64,000 nucleotides of DNA from Prochlorococcus sp. AG-402-A21 (GCA_003279655.1 QCHI01000008.1:1-64000); one strand, 5' to 3'. Positions 15,031-27,742 are shown, counted from the stretch's first letter. Translations and numbers: made by a program. Notes: generated from the letters alone by a model not told the origin.

Positions 15031-15807
15031 TTAATTTCTATTTATGTAATCGATAGATCTCATCGCCGCTGCAGCAGCCTCCTCAACATCGCCTTCTTTG
15101 CCCGCTAAAGTCAATCTTCCAAAAGCACCAACTCCTTTCACATCAACGATTGTGATGTTTGACGCCTTCTCTGCCTCATTTGCAGCCATCAAAACATATC
15201 CCGCTGGTTCAGTCTCAAGAATGAACATACTCATGCCAGATTGAATCATTGAGCCGCGTCTATTTTGACGATTGATCAAAACAGCATGATCCGGAGTAAT
15301 AGAACGAATAACTTCAGTCCAAGTAACTTGGGGATTAGTTCTTCTATCAATTGTGCTTCCTATGGCATCTAAGACGACATCTCCTGAATGTAGAACTGTG
15401 CTTTGATCTCGGTGATAAAGAGCAAGTGATCCAAATGCCCTTTCAACGATCATTTGACCTAATCGAACATTGCTGGCTTTTAGTGCAATATCTGTAACCC
15501 TGTGCACAGCCATTCCAGGCGAAACCTCCATCCAAAGACAAGCATCACCAGGTATGGGTAAAAATCCTGAACTTGCAGTTCCCATATAAGCCGCAAGTTG
15601 AGGTTGCAAAGAATCTAGAAATACATATGTTCTTAATTCAATTTGCTTCACATGACTTGCTTGACGAGCAACTAAAGATTTTTCCGAGTCAGTCGTTATT
15701 ACTCTTTTTGGGTCGTCAGAAAGATATTCATTTACTTCTGCACCAGTAACTCTCTGGCTACCACCAAGTCGCCTTTCATTATTTTCAAATGTGGCGAATC
15801 TTGTCAT
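15031..15807 (-). CDS. csoS1D: Tandem-BMC shell protein CsoS1D
   Basis: CsoS1D (258 aa) forms pseudohexameric trimers with a large gated pore thought to pass bigger metabolites such as RuBP. Two BMC domains occupy about residues 54-150 and 160-255. The pore-gating Glu-Arg pair is Glu122-Arg123 in 'IVERAFGS', equivalent to the pair described for the MED4 protein. The second domain has '[13 protein letters not shown]'. An N-terminal extension of about 50 residues holds '[12 protein letters not shown]', reminiscent of the VTG motifs of CsoS2. It lies on the minus strand, end-to-end with rdgB, with its own upstream gap of 101 bp, so it is not in the main cso transcript. Confidence 0.95.
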   Translation of the reverse strand: MTRFATFENNERRLGGSQRVTGAEVNEYLSDDPKRVITTDSEKSLVARQASHVKQIELRTYVFLDSLQPQLAAYMGTASSGFLPIPGDACLWMEVSPGMAVHRVTDIALKASNVRLGQMIVERAFGSLALYHRDQSTVLHSGDVVLDAIGSTIDRRTNPQVTWTEVIRSITPDHAVLINRQNRRGSMIQSGMSMFILETEPAGYVLMAANEAEKASNITIVDVKGVGAFGRLTLAGKEGDVEEAAAAAMRSIDYINRN

Positions 15808-15908
15808 GGGCGGGATACTACCTCAAAGATCGTCTTTTTAGCTAGCAATTTAGGCTTGCATGCTGAATTTAAGCCGATAAATTCAATATATATTGATCTG
15901 ATTTAAGG

Positions 15909-16274
15909 ATGTCTGCACCTCAGCCAAAGGAATCAAAAAGCAATAAGTCAAGCACTGAGATCAATCCAGAGCAAGCGCTTGGTTTAGTCTCATTAGGCCT
16001 TATGCAGAAATTATCTGATAAGGGTATTACCGATTTGAATTGGTTAAAAGAAGACGAAAAATGTGATACTTATGAGCTACGTCAAAGACTTGAACTAACT
16101 TCTTTAGCTATTGAGACAGGGGCTCCGCTTAGCACTGCAGAAGTATCAAAACTTTTAGGCGTCAGGCCAGGCTCTTCAAAAGTTGAGAGAGGTGGTCTCA
16201 TTGCTAAGAAGATATCAAGAAATGTTTGGAGATTAATCAAATCAAGCCAAGAAAATTCTCATTGGCGTAATTAG
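15909..16274 (+). CDS. Conserved hypothetical protein, possible winged-helix
   Basis: I do not recognise a named family in this 121-aa protein. Residues 1-22 are polar and Lys/Ser-rich. Residues 23-75 look helical ('QALGLVSLGLMQKLSDKG', 'LRQRLELTSLAIETG'). Residues 76-112 ('PLSTAEVSKLLGVRPGSSKVERGG' then 'ISRNVWRLIKS') have the layout of a helix-turn-helix followed by a beta-wing. It could bind DNA or RNA. It is read divergently from csoS1D and converges on chlB with an 11-nt gap. A TATATT-like -10 sits about 20 nt upstream. Length, codon use and position between two conserved loci support a real gene. Confidence 0.7.
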   Translation: MSAPQPKESKSNKSSTEINPEQALGLVSLGLMQKLSDKGITDLNWLKEDEKCDTYELRQRLELTSLAIETGAPLSTAEVSKLLGVRPGSSKVERGGLIAKKISRNVWRLIKSSQENSHWRN

Positions 16275-16285
16275 AAGGACAAAAT

Positions 16286-17863
16286 TTAGGCTTTATAATG
16301 AGCCTTAGCATCATAAAGAGTTTCTTCATTAATTTCTCGACATCCCGCTTGGCGGGCATAATTCTCTGTATTTCTTCTTACTTTACCTCTAACGAAAAAT
16401 GGGATTTTCGAAAGTTCTCTCTCACCTTCATTTGTCCATATAGGTTCCGCAGTTGAAGTTGTTGAGTCACTTGAAATTTTAGTTTTAACTTCTTGATTAA
16501 CATTTTGATTTCCTTTTCCACCTAAATGGCCTAGATGACTTTGATGACCGTCAACAAATTCAAAGTCATGCTTAAACATTCCAATTAAATGTTCCTCAAG
16601 TCCCATCATCAGGGGATGGACCCAGTCATCAAAAATTACATTTGCTCCCTCCCATCCCATTTGAGGACTATATCTAGCAGGGACATCCTGAACATGCATT
16701 GGTGTGCTGATTACTGCACATGGTATGCCAAGTCTTTTTGCACTATGTCGCTCCATTTGCGTACCAAGAACTAATTCTGGAGACGTTTCTTTTATTGCTT
16801 CTTCTACTTCTAAATAGTCATTTGTTATTAATGCCTCTAAGCCAAGCGCCTTAGCGGCTGGACGAACTTTTCTAGCCATTTCACGGCTATAAGTTCCTAG
16901 GCCAACAACTTTAAAGCCAAGCTCCTCGTTAGCGATTCTGGCAGCAGCAAGAGCGTGTGTTCCGTCTCCAAAAATAAAGACTCTTTTCCCTGTTAGGTAA
17001 TTCGAATCTACTGAATTCGAATACCAAGTTAATTTTGAATTATTAGATTCGTTTACTGATTGTGGGATTTCCATCCCTAAAACTTCGTGTAATTCTCTAA
17101 GAAAATCCTGAGTAGCCCCAACCCCAAGAGGAACTGTTGTGGTAAAAGGAATATTTAAATTTCTTTCAAGCCAAATACAAGTTGATTCCGCTATCTCTGG
17201 ATAAAGGCAGACATTCACATCTGCATCTGGTATTCGAATTATGTCTGCAGGTGACGCTCCCAAAGGAGCCACAACATTAATGTCTATACCGTGCTGACCA
17301 AGTAATTTTTGTATTTCCAAAATATCATCACGACATCTAAATCCAAGCAAAGTTGGACCAAGAAGATTTACTCTCGGTCTTCTTTTTTCTTCCTGCCAAC
17401 TTTGTTTTGATTCTTCCGAATGGTCTTTGAGTAAATTTCTTACTATTTGATAAAAAGTCTCAGAGCCACCCCAGTTTTCCTTTTTGCTATAGGCAGGTAA
17501 CTCTAGACTGACAATTGGTATATTAAACCCCATCCCTTTAGCAAGTGAACCAGGCTGATCTTGAATTAATTCTGCTGTACAGCTTTCTCCAACTAAAAGA
17601 GCCTCTGGATTAAACCTATCGACAGCTTCTTTTAAATGTCCTTTTACAAGTTCTGCAGTATCACCGCCTAAATCTCTAGCTTGAAAAGTTGTATAAGTTA
17701 CAGGTGGTCTACTACCACGACGTTCAATCATCGTGAAAAGGAGGTCAGCGTAGGTATCTCCTTGAGGAGCGTGTAAAACATAATGTAATTTTTTCATAGA
17801 CGTAGCTATTCTCATCGCACCAATATGAGGAGGTCCTTCGTATGTCCAGAGAGTTAATTCCAT
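16286..17863 (-). CDS. chlB: Light-independent protochlorophyllide reductase subunit B
   Basis: ChlB (525 aa) forms the catalytic NB heterotetramer with ChlN. It reduces ring D of protochlorophyllide in the dark using electrons from ChlL. Visible are '[23 protein letters not shown]' at the N-terminus with no Cys but the Asp-type region further on, '[19 protein letters not shown]' near residue 92, and '[26 protein letters not shown]' near 395. The C-terminal domain ('[19 protein letters not shown]') closes the substrate channel. It starts 4 nt after chlN, so the two are translationally linked, and converges with the gene at 15909. The length is normal. Confidence 0.97.
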   Translation of the reverse strand: MELTLWTYEGPPHIGAMRIATSMKKLHYVLHAPQGDTYADLLFTMIERRGSRPPVTYTTFQARDLGGDTAELVKGHLKEAVDRFNPEALLVGESCTAELIQDQPGSLAKGMGFNIPIVSLELPAYSKKENWGGSETFYQIVRNLLKDHSEESKQSWQEEKRRPRVNLLGPTLLGFRCRDDILEIQKLLGQHGIDINVVAPLGASPADIIRIPDADVNVCLYPEIAESTCIWLERNLNIPFTTTVPLGVGATQDFLRELHEVLGMEIPQSVNESNNSKLTWYSNSVDSNYLTGKRVFIFGDGTHALAAARIANEELGFKVVGLGTYSREMARKVRPAAKALGLEALITNDYLEVEEAIKETSPELVLGTQMERHSAKRLGIPCAVISTPMHVQDVPARYSPQMGWEGANVIFDDWVHPLMMGLEEHLIGMFKHDFEFVDGHQSHLGHLGGKGNQNVNQEVKTKISSDSTTSTAEPIWTNEGERELSKIPFFVRGKVRRNTENYARQAGCREINEETLYDAKAHYKA

Positions 17864-17867
17864 GAAA

Positions 17868-20374
<2,507 letters not shown>

Positions 20375-20390
20375 ATAACTAATTGAGAGT

Positions 20391-21404
20391 TTATTTAAGA
20401 CCAACTAATTGCAGAGATAACTCCCAAACCTTTTTAGAAGTCACAGGATCAGTGACTCTATCGGACAATTCTTGTGAAAATTGTTGTCTGTCTTTGCGTT
20501 GTCTATTACCCCAACTCCAATGGACACCAGATATAGCAAATTTAGGGTCAGAAACGACTTGGGCTACCCTGTCACCAGCCAGCGCTTCACTTACAAAACC
20601 TCCCGTTATTAATTTCTGAAACCATGGAAACAACCACTGAAAAAGTTTAGGAGTGTTTCTAAATAATCTGGTATTAGCGACACATCCTGGATATAGAGAG
20701 CTAAAAAGAATTGGAGAAGAATTAAATCGTCTATGTAATTCTTGAGTTGTAATCATATTGCATAACTTACTGTCTTTATAGGCTTTTCCTGGTTTAAAAC
20801 GTTTACCACTAGCCATTGAAATGGGGTCACAAAAACCTTCTTCAAAACCAGATAAATCCCCCAGATCAGCAGGAGCTGGTATTGGAATTTTCCCGCCAAG
20901 TTCTTTATTATTAGCAGTTACAGTGCCCAAAATAACTACCCTGGATGGTTCCACTCCCCAAGATCTCCCCTTCCAGACTGGTCTTGAAGACTTACTAAGA
21001 CTTTCCAAAAGCAACTGAATTAATAAAAAATGCCCAAAATGATTTGTTGCCATTGATATTTCATATCCCTGTGGAGATCTCAAAGGTTTTTTTAATCGAG
21101 GAAGATAGACAGCCGCATTGCAAACTAAAGCATCCAATGGCTGTTCCAATTCTTCTAGAAGACGTTTAGCTCCATTTCTTACGCTAACCAAGTCGCCAAG
21201 ATCAATTTGTATATGTTTAAGTTGTCTTGGTCGATTAATTGGTAAGCCAAGGGCTGAGGCAGAAGCTTCAGCTCTCAAAGAAGATCTATTCGCAGTAATA
21301 ACTCTCCACCCCCTTTCTACCAAAGACTTTGTTGCATACAACCCAACTCCTGATGTTGTCCCAGTAATTAAAACAGTGCCTGGTGCCGCTTGAACTAGAG
21401 CCAT
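20391..21404 (-). CDS. por: Light-dependent protochlorophyllide oxidoreductase
   Basis: LPOR (337 aa) is a short-chain dehydrogenase family enzyme that reduces protochlorophyllide with NADPH on illumination. Seen are the Rossmann motif '[18 protein letters not shown]' near the N-terminus, '[12 protein letters not shown]', '[16 protein letters not shown]', and the catalytic '[12 protein letters not shown]' Tyr-x-x-x-Lys. The C-terminus '[16 protein letters not shown]' is the LPOR signature. I took the ATG at 21404 (Met-Ala-Leu-Val-Gln); an upstream ATG at 21434 adds ten residues that look like leader. It converges on chlL, 16 nt apart, so both the dark and light enzymes sit together. Confidence 0.97.
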   Translation of the reverse strand: MALVQAAPGTVLITGTTSGVGLYATKSLVERGWRVITANRSSLRAEASASALGLPINRPRQLKHIQIDLGDLVSVRNGAKRLLEELEQPLDALVCNAAVYLPRLKKPLRSPQGYEISMATNHFGHFLLIQLLLESLSKSSRPVWKGRSWGVEPSRVVILGTVTANNKELGGKIPIPAPADLGDLSGFEEGFCDPISMASGKRFKPGKAYKDSKLCNMITTQELHRRFNSSPILFSSLYPGCVANTRLFRNTPKLFQWLFPWFQKLITGGFVSEALAGDRVAQVVSDPKFAISGVHWSWGNRQRKDRQQFSQELSDRVTDPVTSKKVWELSLQLVGLK

Positions 21405-21473
21405 CTTCTTAAGAAAAAAACTATTTTTAATCAATTTTCAAAGACAAATCTAAACCTAGAAAAGCAAAGTTAA

Positions 21474-21899
21474 TCATCGCCAGATAACTCTGACACTATT
21501 TGGAGTAATCCACTGGTCTTGTTCCTTAAGAAAACTTTGTTCTCCACCATTAGTAAACATCTCATCAAAACGTAGTCTTAACTTGGTAAGTCTTTTCGAT
21601 TCTTTTTCTAATAGATATGACAACTCTAGATTTCTAGTCACTCGTTGATGAGATGCCAGTCCTAAGTTAACAAGACTGGTACTAAAAACAATTAATAATC
21701 CAAACTTCAAAATTAATCCAACATAACTATATAAAAGTTCTCGCCTAACTTCTTCTTTCTGAAATTCAGAAACTTGAGTAAAAGTATTGATTTTTTTTAT
21801 TGCAGAAGGATTGCTATTAATAACTTTTTTTGATCGCTTCCTTCTTAATGGCTCTTCAATTCGTTGAGGTTGTCCCACAATTAAATAAAAATGTCCCAA
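21474..21899 (-). CDS. Small single-span membrane protein, FtsB/FtsL-like layout
   Basis: This is a 141-aa protein of unknown function. Residues 1-57 are basic and polar, residues about 58-82 form one hydrophobic span ('SYVGLILKFGLLIVFSTSLVNLG'), and residues 85-118 ('RVTRNLELSYLLEKESKRLTKLRLRF') are a likely coiled coil. The chain ends in 'DQWITPNSVRVIWR'. The order cytosolic tail, one helix, coiled coil, short end domain is that of bitopic divisome proteins FtsB/FtsL/DivIC, but this is topology, not homology. It lies 69 nt upstream of por on the same strand and could share its transcript. The gap upstream (21900-22125) holds only AT-rich sequence. Confidence 0.7.
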   Translation of the reverse strand: MGHFYLIVGQPQRIEEPLRRKRSKKVINSNPSAIKKINTFTQVSEFQKEEVRRELLYSYVGLILKFGLLIVFSTSLVNLGLASHQRVTRNLELSYLLEKESKRLTKLRLRFDEMFTNGGEQSFLKEQDQWITPNSVRVIWR

Positions 21900-22125
21900 T
21901 TTTATTCATGTTAACTTAATTAATAAGGGAATCAATTGCTTAAAATCTTGCAAAACATATTTCAGTTCAAAAAGAATATAAAAAACTAAAGACTTTAATA
22001 AATCAAATAAATCTTTTTATATCATGCCTCTAATCAAAGTAAAAAAATTGCTTTAACTATTATTAGATTATAAGTTTATGATATTTATCCTTAAAAGTTT
22101 TTATGTCAAATAACTAAAAATTAAA

Positions 22126-22875
22126 ATGACCCATCTAGAAAAAGTCCTTTATTTAAATCCTCTTGAATTAAGTGGGCCTGAACAAATGGCAATTGATCTC
22201 TTCCTGCTAGAGAAGTCATTTACTGATCACGATTTTAATATGGCAATACGTTTTTACACTTGGAAAGGAGACTGGTTATCGATTGGAAAAAATCAAAAAG
22301 AACTGCCAAAAGCATGGATTGAACTTTTAAAAAATGAACAGTTAAAAATTGTAAGAAGACCTAGTGGAGGGAAAGCTGTTCTTCATAGCAGAGGACTCAC
22401 TTACGCTCTAATATGGAAATATCCACCAAGGAATAAAAAGGAATCATATTTAAAGACAACTCAATGGCTCAAAGATGGTTTTAAAAAAGCTGGGGTGGAT
22501 CTATTTTTTGGGAATCAATCTGTAAATATATCTAACAGTAATTGTTTTTCTACTGCAACATTAGCTGACTTAATTGATAAAGATAAAAACAAGCATATTG
22601 GAAGCGCTCAGTACTGGAAAAATGGACACTTACTTCAGCATGGAGAGATCTTAATGGAACCATCAAAAAAGTTATGGAAAAAAGTTTTCAATGCAGATCC
22701 ACCAAAGATAAAAAATGGAATCAAAGAAAAAGATAAAGTTATAAGTTTCCTAAAAGAATCGTTATTTAAAACATGGCCCAATCTAGAGTTATCTAATTAT
22801 AAATTAAACGAAAAAGACAAAGAGATAATAAAACGTTTATCTATGGATGAATTTAGCAAAGTCAATTATTATTGA
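22126..22875 (+). CDS. Lipoate-protein ligase A family protein
   Basis: The protein (249 aa) has the biotin/lipoate ligase fold: 'QMAIDLFLLEKS' near the N-terminus, 'RFYTWKGDWLSIGKNQKE' near 40, the lipoyl-AMP loop 'IVRRPSGGKAVLHSRGLTYAL' near 85, and 'HIGSAQYWKNGHLLQHGEILM' with the catalytic Lys near 160. It would attach lipoate or octanoate to E2 or glycine-cleavage H protein, or act as an amidotransferase. The usual third Gly of the RRxSGGGA loop is Lys here ('SGGKAV'), which also occurs in other cyanobacterial members. It is convergent with, and overlaps by 7 nt, the protease gene at 22869. Confidence 0.88.
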   Translation: MTHLEKVLYLNPLELSGPEQMAIDLFLLEKSFTDHDFNMAIRFYTWKGDWLSIGKNQKELPKAWIELLKNEQLKIVRRPSGGKAVLHSRGLTYALIWKYPPRNKKESYLKTTQWLKDGFKKAGVDLFFGNQSVNISNSNCFSTATLADLIDKDKNKHIGSAQYWKNGHLLQHGEILMEPSKKLWKKVFNADPPKIKNGIKEKDKVISFLKESLFKTWPNLELSNYKLNEKDKEIIKRLSMDEFSKVNYY

Positions 22876-24131
22876 TCTTCTTCTAAATCACTCGAAACCA
22901 TTGATTCCGCAATATTAAATAAATTTAATCCTAGTGGATAAATATTATCTTTTCTTGCAATTCTAATTAATTGGTCAGGAAGATTTAACCCAATTTTTTT
23001 AAGTACTGCTTTCCCTATGTCAACTCTATCCAAAGTTCCAATTGGAAGGCCAGAAACTGATAGAACAAGAAGTCTTCCATCTTTGGTTTTTTCTATTTTT
23101 ATTATTGCTTTCCATAATGATTCTTTTTCACTAATTGATGGCAATTCATTTATTGGGAATGAAAACTCATAGAGAAACTTTTTATCCCAGTTTTGCACAG
23201 AAATATTCTTCAAGATTTTTTCATCAACATAGCCTACCCATCTACCCTCTCTAGTCAAAAGGATCCATTGTTCATTAAAGATATTATCTTTATTCAATGT
23301 ATTATATTTAGATAAAACTTTCACAGGTAAATCATCCTCTAGGACCCTGTATGAACGACTGCAAACCTGGTTTACGTATGACTTAGACAACACCTTTTGT
23401 ATTTGAATAATTTGGCTCTGTGATTTAGATGAAGAAAATATAAATAAACCAATAATAAAAAAGCAAATAGCGATGTATAAGTTACCCCTAATGAAACTTA
23501 AAACGCCAATAAAAATAGCAAGAAAAGAAATTAATCTTGCTGAAGCTATAGCCACTTTAATCCCTGCTCTTTTACTACCTGTAAAGTACCAAATTAATGA
23601 TTTTAATATTACGCCCCCATCAAGAGGAATTATTGGAAGCAAATTAAATGCCCCAATCAGAAAATTGAGACTACCAACCTGTTTAAATAAATTAGAGAGA
23701 ATAAAATTTGTTACTGATAAATTATTACTTAATAAAATCATTAATAAAGCTAATAAAAGACTAACAAAGGGACCTGAGATTGCGATTTTCAAACTTCCTT
23801 TTGAAGTCGGACATTCCTTTTCAAGGTTTGCCATGCCTCCAAGAAAAAAAAGTGTTATGTCTCTAACTTTTATACCTTCTCCCATTGCAACAAAAGAATG
23901 AGCCAATTCATGCAATAAAACAGATAAAAACAAAAGAGAAGAGGTAAAGGCACCAATCACCCATCCATTCCAAATAGAAGCTTGACCATCCAAAAGCGTC
24001 TCGAACTGATCTCTGGCTGACAAAGTAAAATATAAAAAGACCAAAAACCAACTTGGATGTATCCTCAAAGGGATGCCTTTGATTTTCATAACTTCCCAAC
24101 TACCCAAACTTAAATTCCTCCAAGCTCTCAA
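22869..24131 (-). CDS. Site-2 protease family (M50) membrane metalloprotease
   Basis: This 420-aa intramembrane zinc protease has 'LLHELAHSFVAMGEG' with HELAH at residues 74-78 and the second zinc site 'NLLPIIPLDGG' with Asp171, each in a membrane helix, and five or six spans in the first 230 residues. The C-terminal 190 residues are soluble and have the two-repeat shape of CBS domains ('ISEKESLWKAIIKIEKTKDGRLLVL'). Such proteins cleave membrane-bound anti-sigma factors or other regulators. The substrate is unknown. The ATG at 24131 was used; an inner ATG at 24089 (Met-Lys-Ile-Lys-Gly) would also keep the family core. It is divergent from trpF by 39 nt. Confidence 0.88.
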   Translation of the reverse strand: MRAWRNLSLGSWEVMKIKGIPLRIHPSWFLVFLYFTLSARDQFETLLDGQASIWNGWVIGAFTSSLLFLSVLLHELAHSFVAMGEGIKVRDITLFFLGGMANLEKECPTSKGSLKIAISGPFVSLLLALLMILLSNNLSVTNFILSNLFKQVGSLNFLIGAFNLLPIIPLDGGVILKSLIWYFTGSKRAGIKVAIASARLISFLAIFIGVLSFIRGNLYIAICFFIIGLFIFSSSKSQSQIIQIQKVLSKSYVNQVCSRSYRVLEDDLPVKVLSKYNTLNKDNIFNEQWILLTREGRWVGYVDEKILKNISVQNWDKKFLYEFSFPINELPSISEKESLWKAIIKIEKTKDGRLLVLSVSGLPIGTLDRVDIGKAVLKKIGLNLPDQLIRIARKDNIYPLGLNLFNIAESMVSSDLEEDQ

Positions 24132-24170
24132 TAAAATCTATTTCAATTAATCCTAATAAAAGTTCTGGCA

Positions 24171-24845
24171 ATGATCAGAAAATCTACTTCTAAGAAGTCA
24201 ACAGCTATAAAAATTTGTGGGCTGACAAAGATTTCGCAAGCACGATCCATAGCAGAATTCAAAATCAATGCTATTGGAGTTATTGGCGTTAAAAATTCAC
24301 CTCGTTTTGTACCAGAAGAAGAATGTATAAAGATTTTTAATGAAATAGAAAAAGTTTCTTCAAGTATTGAAAAAGTATTAGTAATCGCAAATGAAAAGTT
24401 AGAGGAGGTAAAATATATAAACAATAGATCAAATCCACCGTCAGTAATCCAATTACATGGCGATGAATCAGTTGATTTTTGTCGTGAATTAAAGAATGAA
24501 TTTCCAACAATTAAATTATGGAAGGCCTTCAGGTTAAAATCTATTAATGATTTAGAAAATATAAGTCATTACGAGAACAATATAGATGCTATTCTCATAG
24601 ATGCATGGGATGATAAGTCACTAGGTGGAACAGGGAATAGGGTCCCAATAGAATTACTAATTAATAAAACTTTTAAAGTTCCTTGGATCTTAGCTGGTGG
24701 AATATATGCTGGAATAATTCCTGAAATTTTTTCTAAACTTAGACCTGATGGGATTGATGCTTCTAGTCGACTAGAGATATCTCCAGGTATTAAAGATATT
24801 AAGAAAGTTGAATCTCTTGTTCGCCAAATAAGGGGACAAAATTAA
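24171..24845 (+). CDS. trpF: Phosphoribosylanthranilate isomerase
   Basis: TrpF (224 aa) carries out the Amadori rearrangement in tryptophan synthesis. Motifs are 'AIKICGLTKISQA' with the catalytic Cys near residue 16, 'VIQLHGDESVDFC' near 92, the acid Asp in 'DAILIDAWDDKSLGGTG', and the phosphate-binding 'WILAGGIYAG' and 'GIDASSRLEISPGIKD'. The first ten residues are basic and longer than in many homologues. It is a stand-alone gene with no other trp gene nearby, as usual in cyanobacteria. Confidence 0.95.
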   Translation: MIRKSTSKKSTAIKICGLTKISQARSIAEFKINAIGVIGVKNSPRFVPEEECIKIFNEIEKVSSSIEKVLVIANEKLEEVKYINNRSNPPSVIQLHGDESVDFCRELKNEFPTIKLWKAFRLKSINDLENISHYENNIDAILIDAWDDKSLGGTGNRVPIELLINKTFKVPWILAGGIYAGIIPEIFSKLRPDGIDASSRLEISPGIKDIKKVESLVRQIRGQN

Positions 24846-24875
24846 TCAAGGAGACTAATTATAGTTTCTCTAAGA

Positions 24876-25598
24876 TTAAAATGCTCCTGCAGAAGGCATC
24901 AGCGTGACATCCTCAATAATTTGATTAGTTGGTTGACAAGCAAGATGTAAAAGTTCAAATGCAACTTGATCAACTGAAAGCATCGAATCTCTATCAAATT
25001 GCATTCCAACGGTATCAGAATCCCAAAGAGATGAATTTACTGATCCAAGAGTAAGTGTGCATGCTCGTATGAAATTCTTACGTTCTTCTTCTGCTAAGCA
25101 TTTGGTAAAACTTGCTAAAGCCGCTTTGGAAACACAATAGGCTCCCCATTGTGGAAAAACATTTCTAGAAGCATGACTACTAACGTTGATAACTAGTCCT
25201 CCTTTTTTTCTCATTAAAGGAACCACCTCAGAACAAATCTGAAAGATACTGGTGAGATTCATTTGCATGATCCATTCCCATTTTTCAAGTGGCATTGATA
25301 AAAGATCTCCAGTCCAAGCAACTCCAGCATTGTTTATTAGAACTGAGGGAACCAAACCATTTTTCATTAATTCAACTATTCCCTTAGATATATTTTTAGG
25401 ATTACTAAGATCAATAGATTTGTAGAAGACTTTAATATTCTTATTATCAATTTCTTCACTAAGTTTTTCTAGATCATCTTCAGATCTGGCTAAAAGCAGT
25501 AAATCCCATCCTGAATTCGCAAAAGCTTTAGCAGTTGCTCTCCCGATTCCTCTAGAAGCACCTGTAATTAATACTGTTGACAAGAAAGTTAAAAGCAA
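24876..25598 (-). CDS. Short-chain dehydrogenase/reductase
   Basis: This is a 240-aa classical SDR. The NAD(P) loop is 'LITGASRGIGRATAKAF' near residue 10, the 'NNAGVAW' motif lies near 89, and the catalytic Ser and Tyr-x-x-x-Lys are in 'VINVSSHASRNVFPQWGAYCVSKAAL' near 137-161. It could be a 3-oxoacyl-ACP reductase-like enzyme, but the substrate cannot be told from these motifs. It sits 11 nt downstream of accA and in the same direction, which hints at lipid metabolism and fits the accA-aar-ado cluster; that is inference. Confidence 0.9.
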   Translation of the reverse strand: MLLTFLSTVLITGASRGIGRATAKAFANSGWDLLLLARSEDDLEKLSEEIDNKNIKVFYKSIDLSNPKNISKGIVELMKNGLVPSVLINNAGVAWTGDLLSMPLEKWEWIMQMNLTSIFQICSEVVPLMRKKGGLVINVSSHASRNVFPQWGAYCVSKAALASFTKCLAEEERKNFIRACTLTLGSVNSSLWDSDTVGMQFDRDSMLSVDQVAFELLHLACQPTNQIIEDVTLMPSAGAF

Positions 25599-25609
25599 AC
25601 ATTCAAACT

Positions 25610-26599
25610 TTAAACTGAAATTTCACTTTCGATAGACTGAGTTTCCAAATATTTTCCCATTTTTCTAAATTTGGAATATCTATTGTCTCTCAGTTCATCA
25701 GGGGATAAAGCCAATAATTCGGATAAATGCTTCTCAAGTGCATTTTTTAAAGTATCTCCTGCCTGAAGCGGGGCCCAATTATTTCCCCCAGAAGGCTCTT
25801 TAAGTACCTCGTCAACAATTCCCAACTTCATAAGGTCAGGTCCAGTGATTTTCAATGATGATGCTGCTTCAGGAGCCTTGCCAGCATCCCTCCATAAAAT
25901 CGAAGCACACGCTTCGGGGCTTGCAACTGTATAAACACTATGTTCAAACATGAGCAACCTGTCTGCAACACCAATACCCAGAGCGCCACCAGAGCCACCT
26001 TCTCCAATTACAGTTGCAATTATGGGAACTTTAAGTCTAAACATTTCACGTAAATTCACTGCAATTGCTTCTCCCTGGCCTTGCTCTTCTGCTATGAGCC
26101 CTGCATAAGCTCCAGGAGTATCTATAAAAGAGATTATTGGTAGACCGAAGCGATCAGCATGATCCATTAGCCTCAAAGCCTTTCTGTACCCTCCTGGTTT
26201 TGCCATGCCAAAGTTTCTTGCAACATTCTCTTTTGTATCTCTACCTTTTTGCTGTCCAATTAGAAGGACAGATTTTTCACCTATTCGAGCTAACCCCCCT
26301 ATGAGAGCTTGATCATCAGTTCCGTTCCTGTCTCCGTGCAATTCAACCCAATCATCACAAAACATCTGAATGTAATCAAGCGTGCTAGGCCTTTGAGGGT
26401 GTCTAGCTACTTGAATCTTTTGAGCGGGTGTGAGTGCATTAAATATTTCTTCTCGCCTTCTTGCAGCGAGTGTCTCTAATTGAAGAAGTTGTTGACTTAC
26501 ATCAACCTCTGAATCTCTTGCTAATTCTCTGATTTGATCAATCTGATTCTCTAATTCAACGAGAGGTTTTTCGAATTCGAGGAGAAAACGTCTAGCCAT
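25610..26599 (-). CDS. accA: Acetyl-CoA carboxylase carboxyltransferase subunit alpha
   Basis: AccA (329 aa) forms the carboxyltransferase with AccD and makes malonyl-CoA, the first committed step of fatty acid synthesis. Seen are the N-terminal helical part ('[19 protein letters not shown]'), '[22 protein letters not shown]' near 90, '[31 protein letters not shown]' features near 150-180, and '[19 protein letters not shown]' near 213, which binds CoA. It starts 20 nt after the aar stop, reading the same way, so acyl-ACP consumption (aar) and malonyl-CoA supply may share a transcript. Confidence 0.97.
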   Translation of the reverse strand: MARRFLLEFEKPLVELENQIDQIRELARDSEVDVSQQLLQLETLAARRREEIFNALTPAQKIQVARHPQRPSTLDYIQMFCDDWVELHGDRNGTDDQALIGGLARIGEKSVLLIGQQKGRDTKENVARNFGMAKPGGYRKALRLMDHADRFGLPIISFIDTPGAYAGLIAEEQGQGEAIAVNLREMFRLKVPIIATVIGEGGSGGALGIGVADRLLMFEHSVYTVASPEACASILWRDAGKAPEAASSLKITGPDLMKLGIVDEVLKEPSGGNNWAPLQAGDTLKNALEKHLSELLALSPDELRDNRYSKFRKMGKYLETQSIESEISV

Positions 26600-26619
26600 A
26601 AAAAAAATTAACCAAATGA

Positions 26620-27660
26620 TCAGACGGTTAATGTCTGAATATTTGATTTCAAACCAACAGCAGAAAACCCATGCCTTTCAGAAGCCTTGCCGATAAAATC
26701 CATCTTTTCCAACGTAATATTATTCCTTCCCCAACTGAAATTGGTATGACAATTCTCAAATTCAAGAAGCATTGCCTCAGCAAAACAGGCAAACATTTCT
26801 CTTTTAGGATTTTCCATCTCAGCCAATTCCATCATGCTCCAACCAATATCTTTAAAAAATTGAACTATTCCACCTTTTAAAACATGTATCCCAGGGCCTG
26901 AAAACTTCTCACCTAAATTCTTAGGGTATCCACCATCAATCATTAAGCAGGGTCTTTTAATTCTTGATGGATCAATTTCCAAGGTTTTGGGCATGCTTGC
27001 AACCCAGATAACAATATCCGCCTCAGGCAAAGCCTCATCAAGACTAAGAATCCTCCCCCCTCCAAGTTGAGATTGAAGTTCAATTAAAGGTTTTTGCTGT
27101 CTAGCTACCAATAGCAGTTCAGAAACACCAGTTCGATTAGTAAGCCACCTACAAACAGCGCTTCCAATGTCACCAGTTGCCCCCACAATAGCTACTTTTG
27201 ATTTGCTCAAATCAATCCCTATTCGAGGTGCATTTTGCTCCAACTGTCTACAAATCACCCAAGCCGTATGAGTATTACCAGTAGTAAATCTTTGCCAATC
27301 AAGAGTCGTATTTCTAACTTGTTGATTTTGAAGCAAATTAAAATTCTCAAAAATAATTGAGGTGAATCCACCTAAAGCGGTGATGCTAATCCCTTTCTTT
27401 TGAGCTAACTCCATTGCATTCAGAACTTTTCTTCTTGCTGTTTTGAAGCGACTTAGCATCTCAGGAACAAAACATGAGTCTATATAAGCTCCCTCAATAG
27501 TCTTTCCAATCGCACTTACAACCTTTACATGCTCTACCAACTGAGGAGGAGCAGTGCACCATACATCCAAATCTCCTTCAGCAATATGGTCATACCCCAA
27601 GCCCAATGCCTTTCGCTTGGCATCTTCAAAACTTGTTGAATGTCCAATTAGACCAAACAT
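26620..27660 (-). CDS. aar: Long-chain acyl-[ACP] reductase (AAR)
   Basis: AAR (346 aa) reduces fatty acyl-ACP to a fatty aldehyde, the first step of cyanobacterial alkane synthesis. The active-site Cys is Cys292 in '[14 protein letters not shown]', matching Cys294 of the Synechococcus elongatus enzyme. The Rossmann loop '[16 protein letters not shown]' near residue 158 binds NADPH. The N-terminus '[23 protein letters not shown]' is characteristic. It lies downstream of ado on the same strand, separated by 145 nt containing a terminator-like hairpin, and leads into accA. Confidence 0.97.
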   Translation of the reverse strand: MFGLIGHSTSFEDAKRKALGLGYDHIAEGDLDVWCTAPPQLVEHVKVVSAIGKTIEGAYIDSCFVPEMLSRFKTARRKVLNAMELAQKKGISITALGGFTSIIFENFNLLQNQQVRNTTLDWQRFTTGNTHTAWVICRQLEQNAPRIGIDLSKSKVAIVGATGDIGSAVCRWLTNRTGVSELLLVARQQKPLIELQSQLGGGRILSLDEALPEADIVIWVASMPKTLEIDPSRIKRPCLMIDGGYPKNLGEKFSGPGIHVLKGGIVQFFKDIGWSMMELAEMENPKREMFACFAEAMLLEFENCHTNFSWGRNNITLEKMDFIGKASERHGFSAVGLKSNIQTLTV

Positions 27661-27742
27661 TTGGCACCAAGCGAGATCAAAATTGAAACTAAATATTTAC
27701 CCAAGATTGAAGGTTAGACCACCAAGGTCACAAAAATAAGAA

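Noticed and set aside
24143..24424. 93-codon minus-strand frame opposite trpF
   Set aside because: It is antisense to the conserved start of trpF and has no domain or ribosome site.
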